From contig JAJZLQ010000044.1 of assembly GCA_021850605.1 (NCBI GenBank), forward strand, positions 1 to 45,339: a stretch of DNA of 45,339 nucleotides, given 5' to 3'. A program made the translations under genes and the position numbers. The notes under the pieces are model-generated. The model did no database searches. It was not told where the DNA came from and saw only the letters and a list, made by a program, of their open reading frames with translations. Each line of letters starts with the position of its first letter. Positions within the stretch are counted from its first letter, which is position 1. This document shows positions 1 through 8,128 of this stretch, piece by piece. This stretch comes from Actinomycetes bacterium (GTDB taxonomy: Bacteria; Actinomycetota; Acidimicrobiia; Acidimicrobiales; Acidimicrobiaceae).

Positions 1-1
1 T

Positions 2-610
2 TCCGCTGGCTTCACCCCGGTCGTGCGCGCGCCGGGAGGTCGTGCGGTGGCCTACCACGATGACTGTATCTGCGTGGACCTTATCGCGCCGTCCACAGAC
101 GCCAGGTCCGGGGTGCGTGCTCGCTTCGAGCAGGTCGGTGAACTTTTTGTGGAAGCCCTGCGCGACATCGGCATCCCCGCCGGCATCGGGCCGGTCCCCG
201 GTGAGTACTGCCCGGGCAGCCACAGTGTAAACGCGGCCGGGCGGGTCAAGCTGGTCGGCACGGCGCAGCGGGTGACGCGCCACGGCTCAATCACGTCCGC
301 AGTGCTCGTGGTACGACGTGCGGCTCCGATCAGATCCATCACCGCCGACGTTTACGGCTGGCTCGGACTCGAGTTCGAGCCAGCGTCGGTCGGCGCAATC
401 GAAGACATGGCGCCGCTGGTCAATACCGATGAGATGATCTCTCATCTCGAGCGTCGCTTCACCTCCAGGTGTGGCGACACCAGACGGTCGGAGCGCCTGG
501 ACCTCTTGGGTCTGGCGCGTGCTTGGACGGCGGACCACCCCGATCCTTGCAAGGCGCTAGAGGGGCAGTATCCCCGGTCGGTGGCGCTTGATTCCGTGCA
601 AAAGAGATGA
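2..610 (+). CDS. Lipoate-protein ligase A-like protein, 5' end outside window
   Basis: The frame is open from the first bases, so the true N terminus lies upstream; 202 residues are visible. The segment PGGRAVAYHDD resembles the RxxGGRAVxH motif of the lipoate/biotin ligase (BPL_LplA_LipB) fold. GRVKLVGTAQRVTRHGS resembles the GRKIVGTAQRR..HGS region that holds the catalytic lysine, which is present here. The family activates lipoate or octanoate with ATP and transfers it to a lysine of a lipoyl domain in the cytoplasm. The gene ends 10 nt before a dehydrogenase gene that has its own ribosome binding site, so the two are probably cotranscribed. No lipoyl-domain protein is visible nearby, so the target is unknown. 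The family assignment is fairly sure; the exact activity (ligase or octanoyltransferase) is not. Confidence 0.75.
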   Translation, partial: SAGFTPVVRAPGGRAVAYHDDCICVDLIAPSTDARSGVRARFEQVGELFVEALRDIGIPAGIGPVPGEYCPGSHSVNAAGRVKLVGTAQRVTRHGSITSAVLVVRRAAPIRSITADVYGWLGLEFEPASVGAIEDMAPLVNTDEMISHLERRFTSRCGDTRRSERLDLLGLARAWTADHPDPCKALEGQYPRSVALDSVQKR

Positions 611-620
611 ATGGAGCAAA

Positions 621-2081
621 ATGACTCTCGAATTCGAGCCCGGAGACGTTGGAGCCGTCCGCCGGCATCTACAGGTTGCTGATCCCCAAGGTCTGCTGGC
701 CCCCTGCGGGATCGACCGTGTCATCCTGGGCCGAGACTGCGTCAGAGGGCTGAGTTCGGTCGTGCGGGGCGTCGTCGGAGCTAATGGGTCTGGCCGGAGG
801 CCCAAGGTGGTTCTGTTGGTCGACGAAACGCCCATTTTGCGGACCGGCGAGGATCTGAAGTCGCTGGTTGAGGCGCAATTGCAAGCCGATTTCGACTTTC
901 ATAAGTGCGTGCTCAGCGATGGGCACCCGGTTCTCCATGCGAGCGAGACAGTCCTAGAGGAGGCGACTGGTCTGGTTGTCGGCGCGGACGTGGTCGTCAC
1001 CATCGGAGGCGGCACGATGACCGACATCGGCAAGGTGGCCACGCACAGCGCTGGCGATATCCCTCACGTGGCGGTGCAGACGGCCGCCTCAGTCGACGGG
1101 TTCACGGACAACGTCTCGGTGATCCTGCGCGACGGCGTGAAGCGGACCGTCCCGTCTCGCTGGCCTACGGCTGTAGTCTCCGATACCGAGACCATCAGCG
1201 GTGCGCCTCCGGAGATGAACCGGGCCGGTTACGGCGAATTGATCTCTATGTTCACCGCTCCGGCGGACTGGCGGCTGGCCTCGCTGCTCGGCGTGGACAC
1301 AACTTTCCATCCGGCCACAACCGAGTTGCTGGCTGCCGCCGGTCACGGCATCGAGAAATGGTCTCCCGGGGTGGGGAGGGCAGAGCCGGAGGCCGTTGAG
1401 CGGCTCACCTGGGCCTTGGCCGTGCGAGGCATCGTGACGGGGGTGGCCGGTACGACCGCCTGTCTGTCGGGGGTTGAGCACCTGGTCAGCCATATGCTCG
1501 ACCTCTATCACGGCCAGCGGGGGATGCCCACAGGGCTGCACGGCGCGCAGGTAGGGGTGGCCTCGATCTTGGCCGCTGCTGCGTGGGAGATGATGTTCGA
1601 GCGGGCCGGCAGTGGTGGCGTCCACCTAGCCAAACGATGGCGGCTCCCGGACCCGGCAAACGCCCGTCGGTCGGTCAGCCAGGCCTTTTCGGAGCTGGAC
1701 CCGTCGGGTAAGGTCGAAGCTGAGTGTTGGCGAGACTATGAGCAGAAATTGCACGACTGGGAGCGGTCGGCAGGGGCGGTTTTCTTTGCTCTAGAGAACT
1801 GGGACGTGGTCCGCAAGGACCTTATGCCGCTGGCCGCGTCCAGCCGCTTGCTGGCGACAGGGCTAAAGAACGCCGGTAGCGCTTACCGGTTCGACCAGCT
1901 CACCCCGGCTGTCACAGACGACCTTGTCCAGTGGGCCCTGCGCAATTGCGGCCTTATGAGAAAGCGAACCACGGTTGTGGACCTACTTACCTTTCTCGGA
2001 TGGTGGGGTCCTTCTGACGTTGAAGAGGTCATGTCCCGGGCGGCCGAGGCGTGGCGGACGGAGGTTCGCGACGATGAGTAG
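621..2081 (+). CDS. Glycerol-1-phosphate dehydrogenase-like protein (iron-containing ADH family, AraM/EgsA type)
   Basis: A 486-residue member of the metal-dependent alcohol dehydrogenase superfamily. It has the dinucleotide-binding segment VVTIGGGTMTDIGKVA and the conserved block TAASVDGFTDNVS typical of AraM/EgsA proteins. These interconvert dihydroxyacetone phosphate and sn-glycerol 1-phosphate with NAD(P)H. Likely metal ligands, by analogy with glycerol dehydrogenase, are E206 (GYGELIS), H287 (GVEHLVSH) and H307 (GLHGAQ). The family usually has Asp at the first site, so Glu is unusual. ATG at 621 is chosen because GGAG lies 5 nt upstream; a TTG at 588 would overlap the preceding gene without a visible SD. 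It is longer than the roughly 400 residues of Bacillus AraM. Its last 8 nt overlap the kinase gene. The substrate could be another polyol phosphate. Confidence 0.8.
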   Translation: MTLEFEPGDVGAVRRHLQVADPQGLLAPCGIDRVILGRDCVRGLSSVVRGVVGANGSGRRPKVVLLVDETPILRTGEDLKSLVEAQLQADFDFHKCVLSDGHPVLHASETVLEEATGLVVGADVVVTIGGGTMTDIGKVATHSAGDIPHVAVQTAASVDGFTDNVSVILRDGVKRTVPSRWPTAVVSDTETISGAPPEMNRAGYGELISMFTAPADWRLASLLGVDTTFHPATTELLAAAGHGIEKWSPGVGRAEPEAVERLTWALAVRGIVTGVAGTTACLSGVEHLVSHMLDLYHGQRGMPTGLHGAQVGVASILAAAAWEMMFERAGSGGVHLAKRWRLPDPANARRSVSQAFSELDPSGKVEAECWRDYEQKLHDWERSAGAVFFALENWDVVRKDLMPLAASSRLLATGLKNAGSAYRFDQLTPAVTDDLVQWALRNCGLMRKRTTVVDLLTFLGWWGPSDVEEVMSRAAEAWRTEVRDDE

Positions 2082-3588
2082 GGACTACCTGATTGGCGTG
2101 GACTGCTCCACGACCGCTGCCAAGGCCGTTGTGTGGACCTTTGATGGAATCCCGGTCTCCCAGCACAAGGTCTCTATACCCCTGAGCCAGCCCCGTCCCA
2201 ACTGGGTGGAGCAGAACGCCGAGGACTGGTGGTCGGCCACCGCATCGGCCATCCAGAGGGCTGCACAAACCGTCGATACCTCCCGGCTGGCTGCGCTGTC
2301 CATCACCCACCAGCGCGAAACGTTCGTGTGTCTCGATGGTGCCGGGCAGCCGCTGCGGCCGGCGATGCTGTGGATGGACTCAAGGGCTATCACCGAGGTA
2401 GAGAAGTATGGTTCCGACGAGGTCCACCGCATAACCGGCAAGCCGCCCAACCCGACACCGGCCTGGTACAAGCTCGTGTGGCTGGCCCATCACGAGCGCG
2501 AGATCCTCGCCCGCACGGCGAAGGTCGTCGATGTGGAAGGGTTTCTCGTATTTCGGCTAACCGGCCAATGGGCGACGTCGCTGGCGAGCGCTGATCCGCT
2601 TGGCCTGGTGGACATGACGACCGCTGACTACCACGACGGACTGCTCGATGAGGCGTGCCTGACCCGGGAGCAGCTATGTCCGCTGCTGCCGCCTGGGTCA
2701 GTTGTCGGCAGTATCTCTGACGAAGTGGCCAGCGGCCTGGGCCTGCCCCCGGGCCTGCCGGTGATCGCAGGTGCCGGTGACGGCCAGTGTGCCCAGATCG
2801 GCAGTGGAATCACACAGCCCGGACGGGCTTACATGAACCTGGGCACCGGGGTGGTATCGGGTACCTTCAGCGAGAAGTACCTTTACGGCCGCGAGTACCG
2901 GACGTTGTTCTCCGCCAAGCACGGTGGCTACACGCTCGAGACGTTCATAGGGGGCGGAACGCACAACTTGAACTGGCTGGTCGAGAAGCTGTCTGGGATC
3001 GACTCGCGGACGTTGGCCCTGGGGCTTACCGCCGAGCAGGTCCTTGATACCGCCGCCGCTCAGATCCCTCCTGGAGCGGACGGGCTTCTTGCCCTGCCCT
3101 ACTGGACCGGAGCTCTCACTCCATACTGGGATCACCACGCCCGCGGGGTGCTGATTGGTTTGACTGGCGTGCATGGCCAAGCCCACATATACCGGGCTCT
3201 GCTGGAGAGCATTGCCTTCGAACAACGGTTCCTTACTGACGGGGCGGACTGCACTCTGGACGTGCCGGTCCAGAGCATGGTGGCGCTTGGTGGGGGGTCT
3301 CGAAGTCGGCTGTGGTGCCAGATCATCGCCGATGTAACCCAACGGCCCATCGATGTGGTTCGGGAGCCAGAGAGTACCAGTCTTGGGGCCGCCATACTCG
3401 CTGCCGTCGCGGTCGGGGTGTATGGCACCACCGACGAGGCGACCGCAGCTATGACCGGTACGGGCGCCCACTTCGAACCGGACCCGCCGGTCTCCGCAAA
3501 GTACGAGGCGCTCTACAGCGTCTACCGAGACATATATCCCTCGGTCCAGACCCTGTTTCCCCGGATAGTCTCGGCTAGTTCGCTGTGA
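2074..3588 (+). CDS. FGGY-family carbohydrate kinase
   Basis: A 504-residue kinase with both FGGY actin-like domains. The N-terminal phosphate loop reads GVDCSTTAAKAVVWTFDG, and a substrate-proximal segment reads LWMDSRA. The C-terminal half has GAGDGQCAQIGSG, MNLGTGVVSG and the family signature near GGGSRSRLWCQIIAD followed by ESTSLGAAILA. The family uses ATP to phosphorylate a sugar or polyol (glycerol, xylulose, ribulose, gluconate); length and motifs are closest to xylulokinase-like members. The start at 2074 overlaps the previous stop by 8 nt and gives the canonical N terminus, while an upstream start would add a basic tail without family similarity. Its stop overlaps the next start (TGATG). 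The context suggests a polyol or triose substrate that ends as a phosphate for its neighbours; the substrate is not readable from sequence. Confidence 0.88.
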   Translation: MSRDYLIGVDCSTTAAKAVVWTFDGIPVSQHKVSIPLSQPRPNWVEQNAEDWWSATASAIQRAAQTVDTSRLAALSITHQRETFVCLDGAGQPLRPAMLWMDSRAITEVEKYGSDEVHRITGKPPNPTPAWYKLVWLAHHEREILARTAKVVDVEGFLVFRLTGQWATSLASADPLGLVDMTTADYHDGLLDEACLTREQLCPLLPPGSVVGSISDEVASGLGLPPGLPVIAGAGDGQCAQIGSGITQPGRAYMNLGTGVVSGTFSEKYLYGREYRTLFSAKHGGYTLETFIGGGTHNLNWLVEKLSGIDSRTLALGLTAEQVLDTAAAQIPPGADGLLALPYWTGALTPYWDHHARGVLIGLTGVHGQAHIYRALLESIAFEQRFLTDGADCTLDVPVQSMVALGGGSRSRLWCQIIADVTQRPIDVVREPESTSLGAAILAAVAVGVYGTTDEATAAMTGTGAHFEPDPPVSAKYEALYSVYRDIYPSVQTLFPRIVSASSL

Positions 3589-4409
3589 TGAGGTGTCTCG
3601 GGGCGAGCAAGCCGCTGCGCTGCTACGACGGATATGTCTTCGATCTTGATGGGACAATATATCTTGGCGACGAGCTTCTTCCCGGCGCGCTAGACGTGGT
3701 GACCGAGCTACAGCGTCGGGGTGCCCGGCTCCTCTTCTTGTCCAACAATCCGACCCGCGACCCCGCTATGTACGTCAAGAAGCTAGCCAGTATGGGGCTG
3801 GACGTCACCTTAGAGCAGATCCTTAACCCGGTGGTTACCATGTCGGCGTGGCTGAAGGCGAACATGCCCGACGCCGCCGTCTTTGTGATCGGCGAAGGTC
3901 CTCTCCAGCGCGCCATCGCCAACGCCGGCCTGCGTCTGTCCGACGACCCCTCGGAGATCGACGTTGTAGTGGCAAGCTACGACCGTGGGTTCACTTACCA
4001 GAAGCTGCAGATCGCCTTCGACGCAATGCGAGTACACCGGCGGGCCCGCTTGGTGACCACCAATCCCGATGCTTACTGCCCGATGCCGGGCGGCCGGGGC
4101 GAGCCGGACTCGGCGGCCATAGTTGCGGCTATCGAAGCATGCACCGGCGCCAAATGCGAGGCCAACCTGGGCAAGCCGGATCGGCTCATGATCGACTCAG
4201 CCCTTGGCATGCTTCACCTGCAGGCACATAGCTGCCTACTGGTCGGTGACCGGCTTTATACCGATATAGCGATGGCTATCGACTCTGGGATGGACTCCGC
4301 CCTCGTGCTTTCCGGAGAGAGTACCTGGGAGACGGTGCTGGCGGTAGAGCCGGATCGCCGTCCGCTTTATGTACTTGAGGACCTGTACGACCTCCTAGCT
4401 CCGAGATGA
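3588..4409 (+). CDS. HAD-IIA (NagD-like) phosphatase
   Basis: A 273-residue HAD-superfamily hydrolase. Motif I is FDLDGTIYLGD (nucleophile D19, acid/base D21), motif II is LFLSNNPTRD, the lysine motif is GKPDRLMIDSALG and motif III is GDRLYTDIAMAIDSG. Between motifs II and III it has the alpha/beta cap of subclass IIA, as in NagD and phosphoglycolate or glycerol-phosphate phosphatases. It probably releases phosphate from a small phosphorylated metabolite in the cytosol. The ATG at 3588 shares a base with the kinase stop codon (TGATG), so translation is coupled; a GTG at 3585 is the alternative. Between a glycerol-1-phosphate dehydrogenase-like gene, a kinase and glpD, a glycerophosphate substrate is the natural guess, but this is inference. 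Confidence 0.85.
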   Translation: MRCLGASKPLRCYDGYVFDLDGTIYLGDELLPGALDVVTELQRRGARLLFLSNNPTRDPAMYVKKLASMGLDVTLEQILNPVVTMSAWLKANMPDAAVFVIGEGPLQRAIANAGLRLSDDPSEIDVVVASYDRGFTYQKLQIAFDAMRVHRRARLVTTNPDAYCPMPGGRGEPDSAAIVAAIEACTGAKCEANLGKPDRLMIDSALGMLHLQAHSCLLVGDRLYTDIAMAIDSGMDSALVLSGESTWETVLAVEPDRRPLYVLEDLYDLLAPR

Positions 4410-4487
4410 TGCCGGGAGTCCTTTCGAGGCTGTGGTCCCGAAGCCGGGCGAGACTTGATGAGCCAAGTAGACACTGGAGGAAACTGC

Positions 4488-6203
4488 ATGCATTCATCCC
4501 TGGGGCGGGAGGTAAGATCAGCGGCGCTTGCGGCCATGGCGTCGGAGCAACTCGACGTCCTGGTCATCGGCGGCGGTATTGTCGGTGCGGGAGTGGCCCT
4601 GGACGCCGCGACGAGGGGATTGTCGGTTGGCGTGGTCGAATCCCAGGACTGGGCTAGCGGAACGTCGAGCCGGTCCAGCAAGCTGATCCACGGCGGCCTC
4701 AGGTACCTCGAGATGCTGGATTTTCGCCTTGTCGCCGAGGCCCTGCGGGAGCGGTCCCTGCTATTGGGTCGCCTAGCCCCCCACCTGGTTCAGCCGGTGC
4801 CGTTCCTTTATCCGCTCACGCACCGCTTTTGGGAACGCCCCTATGTGGCGATGGGAATCGGACTCTATGACGCAATGGCCGCAGCAAGAGGGCGGGAGGG
4901 TCGCGTGCCTCGTCATCTTCATCTCAGTAGGTCCGAGGCCTTGCGGTTGTTCCCGGCCCTGTCTCCGGACGGCGTTGTGGGGGCCATTCAGTACTGGGAT
5001 GGCCTCGTGGACGACGCACGCTACACCATGATGGTCATTCGGACCGCCACAATGCATGGGGCTCTGTGCGCGAACCGGGCCCGGGTGCTGGAGTTGCGGC
5101 GTGAGGGCGAGCGAGTAACGGGGGCTCGTGTTGTGGATGGTGAGTCGGGTCAGGTCTTTGATGTCAGGGCCCGACAGGTCATTAACGCCACGGGCGTGTG
5201 GGCCGACGAGATCCAGTTGCCCGGCGGTGCCACCGGGAGGTTCAGCGTGCGACCGTCCAAAGGAGTTCACCTTCTCGTACCACGGGACCGGATAAAGTCT
5301 GGCTCCGGGCTGATCCTCCGAACCGAGACAAGCGTGCTTTTCGTCATCCCATGGGGTCATCACTGGATTATCGGGACAACGGATACCGACTGGCCGTTAG
5401 ACAAGGGCCGCCCGGCGGCGAGTGCCCGCGACCTTGAATACCTGCTCGACCACGTCAACCGGGTCCTGGCAACGCCGTTGACGGATGACGACGTAGTTGG
5501 TGTGTACGCCGGCCTCCGGCCTCTCGTCTCAGGCAACTCGGGACAGACCAGCCGGTTGAGCCGGGAGCATCTAGTGGTTCGACCCGCGCCGGGCTTGGTC
5601 ACTGTGGCCGGGGGCAAATACACCACCTACCGCATCATGGCCCGAGACGCAGTGGATGCCGCTATCGAGGCGATGGCCGGATCGTTCACTGACTGTAGCA
5701 CGGACAAGGTCTCCATCGTGGGGGCGGAAGGCTGGTTGGGGTTCTGGAACAGGCGCCACTGGCTGGCTGATTCCTCAGGCCTGGAGATCAACCAGGTAGA
5801 ACACCTGCTGCGTCGCTACGGTGCCCTCACGGAGGACGTGCTGTCCCTCGTTCGGGAGGATTCCGACTTAGGCCGCCCCCTGCCTGGTGACGCCGGCCAC
5901 TACATCGGAGCTGAAATCGTCTACGCCGTAACCTGCGAAGGGGCGCTCCATCTCGAGGACGTGCTAGGCCGTCGCACGCGTATCGCCATCGAGTGCCTAG
6001 ACGGCGGCAAGGAGGCGGCTCCCGTCGTCGCCGAATTGATGGGGCGCGTGCTGGGCTGGAGTGCCGACCGCCAAGCGCTGGAGGTTGAGTACTACGCCAG
6101 GCGCGTCGACGCCGAGCGAGCGGCCCAAGAGCAGCCTGACGATTGCCGTGCTGAGGCAGCACTGATGCAGGCTCCCGGCGATTTCCCCTTACAAGCCATA
6201 TAG
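4488..6203 (+). CDS. glpD: FAD-dependent glycerol-3-phosphate dehydrogenase
   Basis: A 571-residue GlpD-type flavoprotein. The FAD-binding motif VLVIGGGIVGAGVALDAA lies near residues 24-40, followed by the highly characteristic SSRSSKLIHGGLRYLE. Later family motifs include VINATGVWADE, RPSKGVHLLVPR, WIIGTTDTDW and VAGGKYTTYRIMA. It oxidises sn-glycerol 3-phosphate to dihydroxyacetone phosphate and passes electrons to quinone at the membrane face. ATG 4488 is preferred because GGAGGAA lies about 5 nt upstream; ATG 4458 lacks a good SD. It is separated from the phosphatase gene by 78 nt, wider than the overlaps elsewhere in the operon, so an internal promoter is possible. The C-terminal helical GlpD domain (roughly 420-540) is present. 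Length is normal. Confidence 0.93.
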   Translation: MHSSLGREVRSAALAAMASEQLDVLVIGGGIVGAGVALDAATRGLSVGVVESQDWASGTSSRSSKLIHGGLRYLEMLDFRLVAEALRERSLLLGRLAPHLVQPVPFLYPLTHRFWERPYVAMGIGLYDAMAAARGREGRVPRHLHLSRSEALRLFPALSPDGVVGAIQYWDGLVDDARYTMMVIRTATMHGALCANRARVLELRREGERVTGARVVDGESGQVFDVRARQVINATGVWADEIQLPGGATGRFSVRPSKGVHLLVPRDRIKSGSGLILRTETSVLFVIPWGHHWIIGTTDTDWPLDKGRPAASARDLEYLLDHVNRVLATPLTDDDVVGVYAGLRPLVSGNSGQTSRLSREHLVVRPAPGLVTVAGGKYTTYRIMARDAVDAAIEAMAGSFTDCSTDKVSIVGAEGWLGFWNRRHWLADSSGLEINQVEHLLRRYGALTEDVLSLVREDSDLGRPLPGDAGHYIGAEIVYAVTCEGALHLEDVLGRRTRIAIECLDGGKEAAPVVAELMGRVLGWSADRQALEVEYYARRVDAERAAQEQPDDCRAEAALMQAPGDFPLQAI

Positions 6204-6583
6204 GTGCTTCGCGGACAGGGCGACTGGTTCGGGATCCCTCGCCTTCGTGCGTGAGCGGGGAATCGACATGCTGATGCTTGTCTCGCCGGCTTGCATGTAC
6301 ATTGGTGGCCTGGGCACGTTTTTCTGCCGGCGAAGCACGGGCGTCGGCTGGCGGGTGCGACACCAGGCGCGGGTACCGCCTACCGATGACGAAGGCAATT
6401 TCGCTATGCACGTCAAGCACCATGCCGAGCTGTAACGATTTCTTGGTTCCCGGCTCTGAACTGGGCGTTTGGCCGTTAGGCGGGGGCGTAAACATCTAAG
6501 CGTGGACCCCGATGTAGCATTTAGGGCATCGTGAGCACAAAGATTGCCTGCGATTCCAGGCACAGATCTTCAAGGGGAGACTG
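6204..6583. other. Intergenic stretch with a possible decayed coding remnant
   Basis: This 380-nt gap between glpD and the SCO1-like gene has no intact gene I can support. On the plus strand, 6247-6435 reads RERGIDMLMLVSPACMY and later TDDEGNFAMHVKHHAEL, then stops. The first part faintly resembles the N-terminal domain of creatinase/Xaa-Pro peptidases (RGIDxLLxxSPANxYY). Without a continuing frame it would be a remnant at most. Promoters for the downstream gene should lie near 6500-6570 but no clear -35/-10 pair stands out. Confidence 0.3.
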
Positions 6584-7381
6584 ATGGCGTCCACTAAGGA
6601 GATGGAGGAGGCGGTTCCGCCAGGCCGTGCTAATGGCGGCTCGCGCCAGCGGTCACTGGCGCTTCGTTTCTACGCCCTATTGGCGGTCACGTTCCTGGTA
6701 GTCGCAGGGGCATCATACTTCATACTCACCAAGGCCTTCCCGCGTAACCAGGCGAGCGCCGCCAACGGCGCAGCGGTTTTGCGCCCGTCCGGCATCCCTT
6801 CGGTCATCTCCACTCCAGTCGCCAATGTCATGGGGCTGACTCCGCTGCCCGCCAAGCAGGCGCCCGGCTTCTCCCTGGTTGACCAGAACGGGCGGAACTT
6901 CTCTCTCTCGAGCTTCCGGGGCAAGACGGTGGTTCTGGAGTTCATGGACCCCCACTGCACGGATATCTGTCCGATTGTCTCCCAGGAGTTTGTCGACGCA
7001 TTTCATGACCTTGGGGCCAACGCGTCCAAGGTCGTATTCCTGGCGGTAAACGTCAACCAGTACCACAACTCGGTGGCTTCGGTACAAAAGTTCAGCGTGG
7101 CGCACGGATTGGACGCCATTACCAGCTGGCACTTCCTTACCGGGCCTTTCCCCAGCCTCAAGCCGATTTGGGCGAATTACGGTATCCAGGTTTCGGCGCC
7201 AAACCCGAATGCCGACATTATCCACACCTCATTGCTGTACTTCATCGATCCGAACGGCAATGAGCGTTTTGTTGCCGCTCCAGTCGTCGACCACACCAAG
7301 GTCGGCAAGGCGTACCTTCCTGCGGACACGGTTGCTGCATGGGGGCATGGCATCGCCAACCTCGCAAGCTACTTGGCCTAG
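6584..7381 (+). CDS. SCO1/SenC-like membrane-anchored thioredoxin-fold protein
   Basis: A 265-residue protein with a cytoplasmic N terminus, one membrane segment at about residues 26-48 and an extracytoplasmic thioredoxin-fold domain. PGFSLVDQNGRNFSLSSFRG opens the domain. The SCO copper site is visible: CTDIC (C125 and C129) and a distal histidine in IIHTSLLYFID (H214). SCO proteins deliver copper to, or reduce, the CuA site of cytochrome oxidase outside the membrane. A strong GGGGAG lies upstream of ATG 6584. No cytochrome oxidase subunit gene lies in the window. The last 50 residues are less typical. An alternative reading is a thiol-disulfide redoxin of the AhpC/TSA group, but the C-x3-C plus His pattern favours SCO. 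Confidence 0.85.
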   Translation: MASTKEMEEAVPPGRANGGSRQRSLALRFYALLAVTFLVVAGASYFILTKAFPRNQASAANGAAVLRPSGIPSVISTPVANVMGLTPLPAKQAPGFSLVDQNGRNFSLSSFRGKTVVLEFMDPHCTDICPIVSQEFVDAFHDLGANASKVVFLAVNVNQYHNSVASVQKFSVAHGLDAITSWHFLTGPFPSLKPIWANYGIQVSAPNPNADIIHTSLLYFIDPNGNERFVAAPVVDHTKVGKAYLPADTVAAWGHGIANLASYLA

Positions 7382-7446
7382 GACTGCTCGGCATCTCCAC
7401 CCGCCTGTTCCATTGCGTAGGGCAGGGCGAAGGGTACAGTTGAACC

Positions 7447-8076
7447 ATGGCTGACGTCGACTTCTTTTTCGACCCCATCTGTCCTTGGGCGTGGATCACT
7501 TCTCGCTGGGTGGTCGAAGTGGCGCGACTACGCGACCTTGATGTGGAGTGGCGTTTCATATCCCTTCGCATTGTCAACGAGCATCGCGACTACGAGACGG
7601 AGTTCCCTCCGGGTTACCCGGAGATCCACGGACTAGGCCTCCGCTTGCTTCGCGTGGCCGCAGCTGCTCGCCAAGAGGCCGGCAGCACCGCGGTTGCGGC
7701 GCTGTACACGGAGTTCGGGCGCATTATTCACAGCGAGCGCAGGCGTCCAGAGGCGGGACAGCCCGAGGTGGTCGAGAGTGCCCTAAACAAGGCGGGACTC
7801 CCTACCCGCCTGGCGTCTGTGCTCGACGACAACGATTACGATCCCGTCATCCGTGAGGAAACCGCATTGGCCCTCGAGCGGGCCGGCAGCGAAGTTGGAA
7901 CGCCGATCATCACCTTTGGTCCGCCGGACGGGCCATCTTTCTTTGGCCCTGTTATTTCACGGCTTCCAAGAGGGCAGGAGGCCGTAGATCTCTGGGAGGC
8001 GGTCGAATGCCTTGCCCGCTTCCGTGGCTTCGCCGAGCTAAAGCGCTCCTTGCGCGACACGCTGCAGATCCCTTAA
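7447..8076 (+). CDS. DsbA-family oxidoreductase (mycothiol-dependent nitroreductase Rv2466c-like)
   Basis: A 209-residue cytoplasmic thioredoxin-fold protein with a helical insert. The active site reads DPICPWAW, so C12 is present but the second cysteine of a CPWC motif is Ala. The cis-proline loop is VGTPIITFG. These features match the actinobacterial family of Mycobacterium Rv2466c, which uses mycothiol to reduce small molecules; related DsbA-fold proteins include 2-hydroxychromene-2-carboxylate isomerases. A monothiol site would favour a glutaredoxin-like, mycothiol-dependent mechanism. It starts 65 nt after the SCO1-like gene on the same strand and may be cotranscribed with it. The convergent korB gene ends 52 nt away. 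Confidence 0.82.
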   Translation: MADVDFFFDPICPWAWITSRWVVEVARLRDLDVEWRFISLRIVNEHRDYETEFPPGYPEIHGLGLRLLRVAAAARQEAGSTAVAALYTEFGRIIHSERRRPEAGQPEVVESALNKAGLPTRLASVLDDNDYDPVIREETALALERAGSEVGTPIITFGPPDGPSFFGPVISRLPRGQEAVDLWEAVECLARFRGFAELKRSLRDTLQIP

Positions 8077-8128
8077 AACTCTTTTGTTCCCGGACCGAGC
8101 GGAGTCCTTGCTCAGCCCGGAAACAGAG

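Noticed and set aside
905-1399. A 164-codon plus-strand frame rich in Arg and Gly inside the dehydrogenase gene
   Set aside because: It is an out-of-phase reading of the dehydrogenase gene; its composition is typical of shifted high-GC codons and it has no SD or family motifs.
2698-3657. A 319-codon minus-strand frame across the FGGY kinase
   Set aside because: Antisense shadow of a gene with full kinase motifs; no start signal or protein family pattern.
8077-8128. Intrinsic terminator between the DsbA-like gene and korB
   Set aside because: The only pairing (TGTTCCCGG with CCGGAAACA) has a mismatch and a long loop and lacks a T-tract in the right place.
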